A stretch of DNA of 64,000 bases, taken from an uncultured Oscillibacter sp. Its GTDB lineage: Bacteria; Bacillota; Clostridia; Oscillospirales; Oscillospiraceae. Under the pieces are notes generated by a model. The model searched no databases. It was not told the DNA's origin and saw only the letters and a program-made list of their open reading frames with translations. Position numbers and translations under genes: made by a program. Where the stretch lies: contig NZ_CANTJS010000011.1 in the NCBI RefSeq assembly GCF_947654275.1, positions 1 to 64,000 of the forward strand. Direction: 5' to 3'. This document shows, in pieces, positions 50,861-59,959 of the stretch (the first letter of the stretch is position 1; every line of letters begins with the position of its first letter).

Positions 50861-51934
50861 TTATTCCGTATAGGTGCCGTCAACAATTTCGCTGGCCAGC
50901 TGAATCAATTTTGACCCGTTGGGAATCTGCTCTTCATAAGCAGCCCAAACGGTTTTCGCCAGCTCTGCTGCCCTGGCATAATCCTCCTCGCTCAAGGTGT
51001 AGATTTCACATCCCATATCCTCCTTGATCATTTTATAAGAGTCATCCAGCAGTTCTGTCGTATACTGAACAGAATAGTCGAACAGCTCCACGCCCACATC
51101 GTCCATCAGCTGCTGCAGTTCGGCGGGCAGGCTGTTATAAAAGGAGGCCGAGACGTTAATGGGATCCACTGCGGTATAGTCGAAGGGAATAATGGTGTAG
51201 TATTTCACCGGAGATTTTACCTGATAGACATACACAGGGTTCATCATCTGCCCATCTACGGTGCCCTGCATCAAGGCCGTGGGCAGCTCGGCAGCGGCAA
51301 TAGCCATTGTGTTGAATCCATAGGTCTGTCCGGTCAGTTCGGAAAAGCGGCCGCCTGTGGAGCGGAGCTTCAGTCCCTTCAGGTCGTCCAGGCTCTTTAC
51401 GGGGGTCTTCGTGGTGCTGATTTCCCGAGCTCCGTCCAGATAGGTGGGATACACTTTGATTCCCTTTGCCTCCACAGGAGCGGCAATCAGCTCTTTAAAT
51501 TCGGGTGTGCGGCAGAATACTGCCAGGTTTTTCATGGATTCATAAGAGTCGCCAAAAAGGAACGGCATTTCGAAGATGCAGAAACTCTCGTCAAAACTGG
51601 CCAGCAGGGCGGAATTACAGGTGTTGGCCTGGATACGTCCGTCCAGCATGGCGGTAAATTCCTGATCTGCGGGCATCAGCTGGGCAGACGGAAAAATTTC
51701 AACTTGAATCTGCCCGCCGGACCGGGTTTCCAGTTGTTCCTCCCACCAGATGCACATTTCATGGAATGCAGTAGTTGTGGCGTATTGATGGGAGAGTGTA
51801 ATGGTGTAGACATCTTTTTCTGTGGTGGGATTGGAGGCGGTTCCAGAAGAGGACGGAGGACTTTCGCTTCCGCCGCAGGCTGCCAGCGAAAGAAGCATGG
51901 TGAGAGCGAAAAGAAGGGAAAGTAGCTTTTTCAT
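50861..51934 (-). CDS. TRAP transporter substrate-binding lipoprotein (DctP)
   Basis: Lipobox LSLAACGGS; GLKLRSTGGRFSELTGQTYGFNTMAIAAAELPTALMQGTVDGQ. Confidence 0.93.
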   Translation of the reverse strand: MKKLLSLLFALTMLLSLAACGGSESPPSSSGTASNPTTEKDVYTITLSHQYATTTAFHEMCIWWEEQLETRSGGQIQVEIFPSAQLMPADQEFTAMLDGRIQANTCNSALLASFDESFCIFEMPFLFGDSYESMKNLAVFCRTPEFKELIAAPVEAKGIKVYPTYLDGAREISTTKTPVKSLDDLKGLKLRSTGGRFSELTGQTYGFNTMAIAAAELPTALMQGTVDGQMMNPVYVYQVKSPVKYYTIIPFDYTAVDPINVSASFYNSLPAELQQLMDDVGVELFDYSVQYTTELLDDSYKMIKEDMGCEIYTLSEEDYARAAELAKTVWAAYEEQIPNGSKLIQLASEIVDGTYTE

Positions 51935-52189
51935 GATGATCGTCTCCTTTTTTAGATGTTGTGAACTTACTGTATTCCACTCTATTTTGTCGAAATTAAA
52001 AGATTTATTGGTATTTTCTTAGTTCTCTTAGTTTTTCCTTAATATTTGATTTTTTATCGAAAAAAAAGAAATTTTTGCCTGCAAGAACTGCAAATGTGAG
52101 AATAGAGCTGCGGGACCTGGACGCGAAGCGAAAAAAGCAGCCCCTGCGGCATCTTTTGGATGCTCGCGAGGGCTGTATCATGCAGGCTT

Positions 52190-52338
52190 ATACTAGAATC
52201 CATGAAAGAGCGTTTGATAGCGCTGAAGGCGCGTCGGATTCTTATGAGACGTGTTTTGCGCCATTCTGGTGCAAAACGGAAACGCAGAATGCGGTTCTAT
52301 TTCAAATAAAACGAAATCGTTTTATTTGAAATGAGTAT
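52190..52338. repeat. Structured intergenic repeat (family 2), copy 2
   Basis: Near-identical to 7879-8037; end overlaps the regulator stop codon. Confidence 0.9.
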
Positions 52339-55300
52339 TACAGCAGTTTTTGCAGGATGGATTTGGAATCTTTCCCGTTTTTAATATCTTCGTAGATCTG
52401 GCGGCTGAGGACATGGGGCGCTACATCCATCTCCGCCATTAGAACTTTTTCCAATTCCTGGTACAGTTTTAGCGCTTCGCCTCTTGCGCCCAGCATATAA
52501 TGAGCAATCATCAGCAGGCGTAGAAGGTCTTCCTGGGCAAATTCGTTCCGAGTAATTTTTTGCAGGACCTCGATCCCCTTGCGGCTGTTATCGTTCCGCA
52601 GCAGCAAAGCGCCGTAATCCATGCAGAAATAGTATACGTCCCGCTCAACTGCGCGGCGCTCTGCGTCCAGACTGTCCTCCAGTTCTTCCTCAGCTAAAAG
52701 CTCCCCGCGGTAAAGGGCGACGGCGTTGTCGAAACAAGCGGCGCAGGTCTCCCAATCGCCTTGTTCATAGGCAGCCTGGCCCCGTTTCTTCCATTGTGAG
52801 AACTCCTGAACATCCGTGGAATAATAATCGGAATCCAGCCAGCACCGCTTCTGCTCATAGCGCACAAAGTCCTTTTTTCCAAGGGCCTTGCGGATTTGAT
52901 GCAGGGTAAAATAAAAATTGTTCATGGCCTTCTTCTGGCTTTGGTTGGGCCAAAGCTCCTCAATGATTTTGGCAATGCCGAGGGGCTCATTGGAAATGGC
53001 CAGCAGCTCCAGTAAATACCTTGCTTTCTGCGGAATGCCGATTGCGAGGTCCTTCTTTTTCCAATAGCAGTGAAATCCGCCGAACAGCTGGATGCTAAGT
53101 TCCTTTTTGCCGTTCTTTCTGTAGAGAATGGAGGGCTGTGTCAGCATGGCGCTGTTCAGCGCACAGAGATTTTGAATAAAACGCTGATCAAAGTCAAGCC
53201 CCGCTTCCTGGATGTATCGCGGCAGATCCCAAGGAGCTGTGAAGTTGAAATGGGCAATCTCTGCCTGCCGGGCCTGCTCTAAAACCGGCTGAAGCTCTAA
53301 TTTCAGCTGCGCGCTGTCACCGTGGTCTTCATAATGAATCAGGGCTTCCTGGTATAGGGCGGACAGGCGGTAAAAGAAATATTTTCCCGATTTCGTGATG
53401 GAGAGGCATTCCCCAATGCACTCGCCGGCCTGCTGCAGGTTCCCCTGCCTCAGCTGGATGCTGCACATAACCAGAAGAGCCCGGGCCAGGTAAGAGTTCC
53501 GCTTGCTTCGCCGGCTGTAGCTGATTCCGTTGTCTGCTGCATAAAACGCGGCCTGCCAATCGCCTTTTAAATAGTAGTGATAGGCCTGTCCAATCATATA
53601 GTAGGCCCAAAGATGTTCGTTGCGGATATTTAAGATATTCCGCGCGGTATTTTCTGTTTCCAGAATGATCTGCTCGGCTAAGTCAAATTCCCGCAGGCAG
53701 TCCAGGGCATAGGTGTAAATCAGATTGATATACACCAAATAGCTGGTAGCGCCAATGGTATATGCCAAAATACGGGCTTCTTCGCAGTGGTTTCGCGCTT
53801 GTTCGTAAAGTCCGCTTTTAATGAAGTAAATAAACGCAGAGGTCTGATATAGATACATTTTCAGCTCCAGCTGGACATCTCCCGTCTCCGCAAGCTCCAG
53901 CGCCTTGGTGACATAAAAACGCAGCTGCTGGGAATCCGGGCGGTTGGCATAGTACAAAATCCGGACAAAATCCACCCATAGACGCAGGTTTTTGTTTTGA
54001 AGTACAACGCTGGTCTGTTCTGCATCCTTCAGCCACGCAGAGGCAAGGCCGATATCCTTTCCCAGTTGGATATACGCGTATGCCAGAAAGACTTTTCTAT
54101 AGCAGTCCAGGACAGTGTCTTCGCACAGGGGCGCATTGGGCTCTGTATAAAATTTTGTGAGCATCTCCTGATTCAAAAACACGCTTTTATGCGCTTCGGA
54201 AAAGAAGCCGAGACTTACAGTCTGGCAGAAAGAGAGAATCTCCCCCTCAATATCGTTGTTCTCAGCGAACAGGCCCATTGCTTTTTGGAAATATTGCAGG
54301 GAAATATCGGGATACTGGTATTTTACAGCAATTGCGTAGGCAAACTGAACCCAGGGGTCCCTCTCCAGAATGGACATGTGGGATCTTCGTACGAGTTCCT
54401 TAAAATCTTCACTTTGGTAGTGGCTGCTTACGTCAAACGCGAGGTAACGAAAGGTGTATGCGGCGTCGTGCAGATTGCCCAGCAGCAGGTTGTGGGATAA
54501 TATCCGTTTCCAGTCTTTTTGCCGCGTGAAATATGCGGCAGCGGCAGTGTGGAGACGTTCCATTTCCGCCTCCCCATATTTTTGCTTTGCGGTGTGGTAT
54601 AAAAAGGACTGTACCACGGGGTTGATGGAATAGACCTGCTCGAAGAAATTCAGACAAGTGATGTACGGACACTTTTCCGCGATTTCGGAAACGCTGGCGG
54701 CGCCGGTGCCAATTCCCAAATATCTGCAGTAAGGATCGCTTAATTGATTGTCAACAGAGCATTTCAGTAAGAGCTCCGTTTCTTCGCCGGTCATTTGGGT
54801 GAATAATGTGTTTTGGAAAAATGAGTACAGCTCCGGAAGATATAAAATCGTATTAATTGGACTTTTGCGTACGTCGTCTAAAATGTTGGGGTCCCGCTTT
54901 GCCTTGTAAAAGAGCAGGTTGGCAGGCAGAGCCCAGCCTGCGGTCGCAAGCCAGATAGTCCTCAGCTCGCTGTCATCGACAGAGTTTCCGGCCTTCTCCA
55001 GACACAGTTTCGCCTCTTTCATCGTCATCAGAAAATTGTTAAAGGAAATGCGGTATGCCTGTTGGAAAAGAGGCGCCGCCATGCTGCCTGGCAGAGGGGC
55101 GTTCATTAAAAAGATAAAATGTAGCCACCGCCCGGTATACCGCTCCAGCTTCCAGAGGAAATGATTGAAGAGGTCGTTGTCAGGGCAGAAGCGTTCCAGA
55201 ATAATGTACATGTTGGGGGCCCGGTCGGCTTTGGCGCACTGCCGCAGGAATTGGTTCCAGATTTCCCGCTCAGAATAGCCGCTGATGGCGGGACGCTGAA

Positions 55301-55592
55301 TAAAGATGCCATTTTCTGCACAAAAAGAGGTCAAATTTTCGATAAATTCATCAATATTGTATGTAGAGGGGGACGTAGTAAGCTCCTGCACGTCCATGTA
55401 AAAATAGTATTCTCCTCTTTCGCAGAAAAAGTTTTCAATAGCCTTCAGTCTGCCGCATCCGGTTTGAACGTCAATTATAACCGGACAGTAGGCAATCCCC
55501 TCACGCAGCGATTTTTCCAGGCAGGAATATTCCAAATCGCCCTGAGAGCTTGACTGTGCTCCCATTAAATCTGTACGCCAGAATTCTGCCAT
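52338..55592 (-). CDS. Large transcriptional regulator with C-terminal BTAD/TPR-like domain
   Basis: C-terminal LSIQLFGGFHCYWKKKDLAIGIPQKARYLLELLA...ELWPNQSQKKAMNNFYFTLHQIRKALG; degenerate P-loop DVQTGCGRLKAI. Confidence 0.78.
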   Translation of the reverse strand: MAEFWRTDLMGAQSSSQGDLEYSCLEKSLREGIAYCPVIIDVQTGCGRLKAIENFFCERGEYYFYMDVQELTTSPSTYNIDEFIENLTSFCAENGIFIQRPAISGYSEREIWNQFLRQCAKADRAPNMYIILERFCPDNDLFNHFLWKLERYTGRWLHFIFLMNAPLPGSMAAPLFQQAYRISFNNFLMTMKEAKLCLEKAGNSVDDSELRTIWLATAGWALPANLLFYKAKRDPNILDDVRKSPINTILYLPELYSFFQNTLFTQMTGEETELLLKCSVDNQLSDPYCRYLGIGTGAASVSEIAEKCPYITCLNFFEQVYSINPVVQSFLYHTAKQKYGEAEMERLHTAAAAYFTRQKDWKRILSHNLLLGNLHDAAYTFRYLAFDVSSHYQSEDFKELVRRSHMSILERDPWVQFAYAIAVKYQYPDISLQYFQKAMGLFAENNDIEGEILSFCQTVSLGFFSEAHKSVFLNQEMLTKFYTEPNAPLCEDTVLDCYRKVFLAYAYIQLGKDIGLASAWLKDAEQTSVVLQNKNLRLWVDFVRILYYANRPDSQQLRFYVTKALELAETGDVQLELKMYLYQTSAFIYFIKSGLYEQARNHCEEARILAYTIGATSYLVYINLIYTYALDCLREFDLAEQIILETENTARNILNIRNEHLWAYYMIGQAYHYYLKGDWQAAFYAADNGISYSRRSKRNSYLARALLVMCSIQLRQGNLQQAGECIGECLSITKSGKYFFYRLSALYQEALIHYEDHGDSAQLKLELQPVLEQARQAEIAHFNFTAPWDLPRYIQEAGLDFDQRFIQNLCALNSAMLTQPSILYRKNGKKELSIQLFGGFHCYWKKKDLAIGIPQKARYLLELLAISNEPLGIAKIIEELWPNQSQKKAMNNFYFTLHQIRKALGKKDFVRYEQKRCWLDSDYYSTDVQEFSQWKKRGQAAYEQGDWETCAACFDNAVALYRGELLAEEELEDSLDAERRAVERDVYYFCMDYGALLLRNDNSRKGIEVLQKITRNEFAQEDLLRLLMIAHYMLGARGEALKLYQELEKVLMAEMDVAPHVLSRQIYEDIKNGKDSKSILQKLL

Positions 55593-55750
55593 TTTGTCGT
55601 CCTTTCCCCGATATTTCCGTGAGCTATCCCTTGTATTTCTCCGTAAGTTTATTTGCCATAGACGAAATTTTTGAAAAGATTATACCATGAAAGACGAATT
55701 TTGTCACTGGATTTTATTCCATACACCCTTATAGGCCGTTTCCTTCCGCT

Positions 55751-55954
55751 TCACCCCTTCTTAATAATATGCGCCACCAGCCGCAGGTTCCGTTCAATCA
55801 GCACCTGCCGGGCCTCCGGGTCTCCCTCCGCGTATTTTGACAGCCACTCCCGTTCCTCGGCGGCGGAGAGGGGTTTTGGAAAGGACCCGCCGCCGGAGAG
55901 GCGCAGGGAGAACAGCAGCGTATTGGCGAAAATCAGCAGGGCGGCAGAGAGCAT
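55751..55954 (-). pseudogene. sigK: sigK N-terminal fragment (split gene, part 1 of 3)
   Basis: Minus strand MLSAALLIFANTLLFSLRLSGGGSFPKPLSAAEEREWLSKYAEGDPEARQVLIERNLRLVAHIIKKG*; RBS GGGAGG. Confidence 0.96.
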
Positions 55955-56056
55955 AGATTCCTCCCGGTGAGCCGGGGACGGAGAAGCCGCCCCGGCCGCC
56001 GCTCTTGCGGCCAGCGGCAGGCCGGACTGGAGGACGGCGGAGCCGCCCTCTCTATG

Positions 56057-56065
56057 TACTCTATG
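56057..56065 (-). promoter_or_regulatory. Possible sporulation-sigma -10 element upstream of sigK
   Basis: Minus strand CATAGAGTA fits CATANNNTA; no convincing -35. Confidence 0.25.
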
Positions 56066-56149
56066 AGGGACGGGGACGTCCAAAGACTTGCGCCGGAGGC
56101 GGGAATGTGCTATGCTGAATCCGAATATCACCATTGGGAGGGAAGGCGC

Positions 56150-56572
56150 TTGATTCGGAAACCACACGCTTCGGAGCTTCCGGAAATCGCGGAAATCTGG
56201 CTGGCCGCCAATCTGGACGCCCACAGCTTCATTGCCCCGTCCTACTGGAAGGGGCATTTTGCCGGTCTGGTTCCCCAGCTGGCGCAGGCGGAGCTGCTGG
56301 TCTATGAGGACTCCGGAGGGCTTCAGGGCTTTCTGGGTCTGGATGGGGACCTGATTGCCGGGCTGTTCGTCCGGCGGGAGGCCCGGGGCCGGGGAATTGG
56401 CCGCGCCCTGATGGATGAGGCCAAGGGCCGCCGGGAGCGGCTGCGGTTGCATGTCTATCGGAAAAACGCCGGTGCGCTCCGGTTTTACCGGCGGGAGGGC
56501 TTTTCCGTTCTGGAGGAACAGACGGACCCGGGAACCGGCGAGGCGGAGTCTGTCATGGTCTGGCATGTCTGA
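56150..56572 (+). CDS. GNAT-family N-acetyltransferase (TTG start)
   Basis: GLFVRREARGRGIGRALMDEAK. Confidence 0.85.
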   Translation: MIRKPHASELPEIAEIWLAANLDAHSFIAPSYWKGHFAGLVPQLAQAELLVYEDSGGLQGFLGLDGDLIAGLFVRREARGRGIGRALMDEAKGRRERLRLHVYRKNAGALRFYRREGFSVLEEQTDPGTGEAESVMVWHV

Positions 56573-56903
56573 GGGACCGGCAAAGCGCCGCTGGACGGTT
56601 TACATCCTCCGCTGCGGCGACGGCACCCTCTACACCGGCTGCACCAACGACCTGCCCCGGCGGCTGGAGGCCCACCGGAGAGGCAGGGGGGCCAAATACA
56701 CCCGGAGCCGCCTGCCGGTGGCGCTGGTCTATCAGGAGGCGGCGGCGGACAAAAGCGCCGCCCTGCGGCGGGAGATGGCCGTCAAGGCCCTGACCCGCAC
56801 CCAAAAGCTGGCGCTGATTGAAAAAAGAAGGGAGGAGACAGCCCATGGAGATCCGTCCGCTGAGGGAGACGGACAGCCGGCTGTCTGTCAGCCGCATTTA
56901 TGA
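56565..56903 (+). CDS. GIY-YIG nuclease-family protein
   Basis: WTVYILRCGDGTLYTGCTNDLPRRLEAH. Confidence 0.93.
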   Translation: MSEGPAKRRWTVYILRCGDGTLYTGCTNDLPRRLEAHRRGRGAKYTRSRLPVALVYQEAAADKSAALRREMAVKALTRTQKLALIEKRREETAHGDPSAEGDGQPAVCQPHL

Positions 56904-57492
56904 GGAGAGCTGGAGGGCCGCCTGCCGGGGCATGGTGTCCCAGGCGTATCTGGACGGCATCCCCGCCGGACACTGGGCGGAGGCCCTGGACCGGGCGGAC
57001 CGGACCGCTCTGGTGATGCTTGACGGCGGGAAGCCGGTGGGCACATCCAGCGTCGGACCCTCCCGCTGGCCGGAGCATCCGGAGTTCGGGGAGGTGGTGG
57101 CATTGTACCTGCTGCCGGAGTACATGGGCCGGGGCTATGGAAGGCCGCTGCTGGAGGCGGCGGTCCGGGAGCTGGCGGACCGGGGATTCCGGGATATCCT
57201 GCTGTGGGTGCTGGAAAAGAACCGCCGGGCCCGGCGCTTCTATGAGAAAAACGGCTTCCGCTTCGGCGGGACCCGCATGGAGAGCGCCGTGGGCGGGAAG
57301 CAGAACTGCTGTACTGCCGCCGTCCGGAGACCGGCGGGGCCCTTTAGAAGGACCGCGGCTGGAGAGGTCCGCCCCGGCGGAGCCGGCCGGGAGGGGCGGA
57401 AGGGGCGAAAAAAATGCTCCGGCGGACCGGAGGGAAATTCCGGTCTTTTCGCGGGGCCCGCATGGGTCCGGAATTTTACGAAAAGTTCATAA
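56845..57492 (+). CDS. GNAT-family N-acetyltransferase
   Basis: VVALYLLPEYMGRGYGRPLLEAAVREL; FYEKNGFRFGG. Confidence 0.88.
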   Translation: MEIRPLRETDSRLSVSRIYEESWRAACRGMVSQAYLDGIPAGHWAEALDRADRTALVMLDGGKPVGTSSVGPSRWPEHPEFGEVVALYLLPEYMGRGYGRPLLEAAVRELADRGFRDILLWVLEKNRRARRFYEKNGFRFGGTRMESAVGGKQNCCTAAVRRPAGPFRRTAAGEVRPGGAGREGRKGRKKCSGGPEGNSGLFAGPAWVRNFTKSS

Positions 57493-57589
57493 ATATTCCG
57501 GCGGCGGCCCTTGCGGAAGTGCGGGAAAGCAGATATAATCATTGCTGCACTCTGGAAAATATGGCAAAAATATGGAAAGGGAGGCAGCC

Positions 57590-58054
57590 ATGAAGATTTT
57601 AGTTCTGTCAGATTCCCATGGGAACATGGACAACATGGTTCAGGCGGTGGAGCGGGAACAGCCCGCCATGATCTTCCATCTGGGTGACTGCTGGCGGGAC
57701 GGCACGCGGCTCCACAAGTGGTTCCCGGAGCTCCCCTTTGAGCAGGTCCCCGGCAACTGCGACTTCCGTTCCTCGGAGGCGGCGGAAAAGCTGCTGTTTC
57801 TGGGGAATAAGCGGGTGCTGCTCTGCCACGGCCACACCTACGGAGTCAAGCAGTCCCTGATGGCTGCGGGCCTGGCGGCGGAGGAGCAGAACCTGGACCT
57901 CTTCCTCTTCGGCCATACCCACAGGCCTCTGGTGGACATGCGGGGAAAGACTCTGTTTCTGAACCCCGGAAGCGTGGGCGAGTACGCCCGCCCTGCCTAT
58001 GGAGTCGTCACCCTGGAGGGGGAGAAGCTGAACGCCAGAACGGTTCTCCTGTAG
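57590..58054 (+). CDS. YfcE-family metallophosphoesterase
   Basis: MKILVLSDSHGNMDNM; FHLGDC; VPGNCD; GHTHRP; LNPGSVG. Confidence 0.93.
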   Translation: MKILVLSDSHGNMDNMVQAVEREQPAMIFHLGDCWRDGTRLHKWFPELPFEQVPGNCDFRSSEAAEKLLFLGNKRVLLCHGHTYGVKQSLMAAGLAAEEQNLDLFLFGHTHRPLVDMRGKTLFLNPGSVGEYARPAYGVVTLEGEKLNARTVLL

Positions 58055-58067
58055 CCCAGGGCATTTA

Positions 58068-58230
58068 AGAACCTGTATTCACAACCGCTGAACGCTGTCT
58101 GAACGGTCTTTTTCCTGCCATACTGCGTCGATTTCCCTTGCAATCCGTCAGGATTGCTGCGGAAAATCTTCTTGTCTGACAGGAAAAATTCCCGTCCATC
58201 CAGCATCCCCCGGCTATGAATACAGGTTCT
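58068..58230. mobile_element. MITE-like element (family 1), second member
   Basis: TIRs AGAACCTGTATTCA / TGAATACAGGTTCT; central block resembles 6155-6368. Confidence 0.7.
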
Positions 58231-58241
58231 AAATTCCCATA

Positions 58242-58291
58242 GAGCCGGCACAGCTGAAAACCGGCAGATACCGCTTTTCAAACAGCGGCGG
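58242..58291. repeat. Dispersed structured repeat (family 3), copy 2
   Basis: GAGCCGGCACAGCTGAAAACCGGCAGATACCGCTTTTCAAACAGCGGCGG; matches 16221-16270. Confidence 0.8.
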
Positions 58292-58462
58292 AGCCGCTGG
58301 CGGGCAAACCCCTGTGCTGGCTATGAAGTCCACCGCAAGGCCGTTTTGCGGCCTGTGCGGTGACTATAGACCGTCAAAAAAAGGAGTGGTAAGCGGGTGA
58401 AGCGCTGCATTGCCGGAACCGGAATCGTCCAAACTAGCTGAAATAACGAAGGAGAGATTCCC

Positions 58463-59101
58463 ATGACGATTCCGGATTCCACAAAGCTGTATCCCCGAAG
58501 CGGCGACAGCCAAACCATCTACCTGAAAAACGCCGTTCAGGGCCCCTATATCGAGGTCGGAGAGTTTACCATCTACAACGATTTTGTCCATGACCCCCGG
58601 GACTTTCAGAAGAACAACGTGCTCTACCATTACCCCGTCAACGGCGACCGGCTGACCGTTGGAAAATTCTGCTCCATCGCCTGCGGGGCGCGGTTCCTGA
58701 TGAACAGCGCCAACCATGCCATGGGCTCCCTGTCCACCTATGTGTTCCCCATTTTCTGCGAGGAGTGGGGCCACGGAATGAAGGTGACGGAGGCCTGGGA
58801 CAACCGGGGCGGCATTGCGGTGGGGAATGACGTCTGGATTGGCTATGAGGCCGTGATTTTATCCGGCGTCACCATTGGCGACGGGGCCATTGTGGCCGCC
58901 CGGTCTGTGGTGACGAAGGACGTGCCGCCGTATACCATCGTGGGCGGCGTCCCTGCCCGGCCCATCCGGCGGCGCTTTGGTCAGGAGACCATCGACGCGC
59001 TGCTGGAGCTGAAATGGTGGGACTGGCCTCCCGAGAAGCTGTCCGGCAGCCTCCGGGCCATTCAGAAGGGTGACCTGGAAGCCCTGCGGCGGAACGCCTG
59101 A
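58463..59101 (+). CDS. Vat/CatB-type left-handed beta-helix O-acetyltransferase
   Basis: GKFCSIACGARFLMNSANHAMGSLSTYVFPIF; GNDVWIGYEAVILSGVTIGDGAIVAARSVVTKDVPPY. Confidence 0.88.
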   Translation: MTIPDSTKLYPRSGDSQTIYLKNAVQGPYIEVGEFTIYNDFVHDPRDFQKNNVLYHYPVNGDRLTVGKFCSIACGARFLMNSANHAMGSLSTYVFPIFCEEWGHGMKVTEAWDNRGGIAVGNDVWIGYEAVILSGVTIGDGAIVAARSVVTKDVPPYTIVGGVPARPIRRRFGQETIDALLELKWWDWPPEKLSGSLRAIQKGDLEALRRNA

Positions 59102-59122
59102 GGGTCCATTGTAAAAAAGAAG

Positions 59123-59158
59123 GAGCCCCCGCCGCGAAATGCGGCGGGGGCTCTTTGT
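59123..59158. terminator. Rho-independent terminator
   Basis: GAGCCCCCGCCGC-gaaat-GCGGCGGGGGCTCTTTG. Confidence 0.88.
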
Positions 59159-59168
59159 CTCTGTGGGC

Positions 59169-59654
59169 TCAGCGGGTGTGGATTTTTTCCAGAAAATCGG
59201 TAAAGGATTCCGCAATCAGGCAGTTTTCCGGCGTGTCCAGAAATTCGTCGATGTCCTCGTGGAAGATATAGTAGACCCGATTGCCCTGGCCGTCCGCCTG
59301 GATGTAATAGGAGTCACCGCCTCCGTCAGAACAAAAAGGCACCAGCGTGCCGGGAAGAAACTCATCCATCTGCTGCCAGTTCAGCAGGGTGTCCATGGGC
59401 AGGATATTGGGATGAAAGGCGCGGGATATGCTGTGAAAATAGGTCAAAGACAGCTCATATTCACTGTCTCTGACAAAATAGTCCTGCCCCTTCCGGAAAA
59501 ATCCCCCGTTCTGCTGCCGGTAAAATGCCTTCATGTCCTCCGGAAGGACCACGCCGAAGGTCTCTTCAAGGGCACGGAATTCCTCCTCCGTGACCCCGGG
59601 CTCCGAATGGGGCTCCAGAAATGCCTCCGGTGTGGGCGTCTCTTTAGAATTCAT
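59169..59654 (-). CDS. SMI1/KNR4 (SUKH) family protein
   Basis: VTEEEFRALEETFGVVLPEDMKAFYRQQNGG. Confidence 0.85.
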   Translation of the reverse strand: MNSKETPTPEAFLEPHSEPGVTEEEFRALEETFGVVLPEDMKAFYRQQNGGFFRKGQDYFVRDSEYELSLTYFHSISRAFHPNILPMDTLLNWQQMDEFLPGTLVPFCSDGGGDSYYIQADGQGNRVYYIFHEDIDEFLDTPENCLIAESFTDFLEKIHTR

Positions 59655-59925
59655 AGTCCACCGCCACACGATCCTCCCGGATGGATTTGCACAGGGCGGA
59701 CACGGCCTTGTGCCGGGGGTCGTTTTTATAGATCTCCAGAGCCTCCAGATTCTCGAAGTCGCTGACGAGAACGGCGTCGTAATTTCCGGGGCCCACGTTC
59801 ACCGCCACCTCGCTTTTCAGCAGCTGGGGAACGACTCCCTGGAGCCCCCGGAGGCCGGCGAAGAACTGCTCCTGCTCCTTCTCCGTGCCGGGGCGGAATT
59901 TCCACATGACGATATGCCGGATCAT
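59644..59925 (-). CDS. Dabb (stress-responsive A/B barrel) family protein
   Basis: MIRHIVMWKFRPGTEKE...YDAVLVSDFENLEALEIYKNDPRHKAV. Confidence 0.92.
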   Translation of the reverse strand: MIRHIVMWKFRPGTEKEQEQFFAGLRGLQGVVPQLLKSEVAVNVGPGNYDAVLVSDFENLEALEIYKNDPRHKAVSALCKSIREDRVAVDYEF

Positions 59926-59959
59926 GGGCAAAACCTCCTGTTAGTTCGAAAAATGATGC

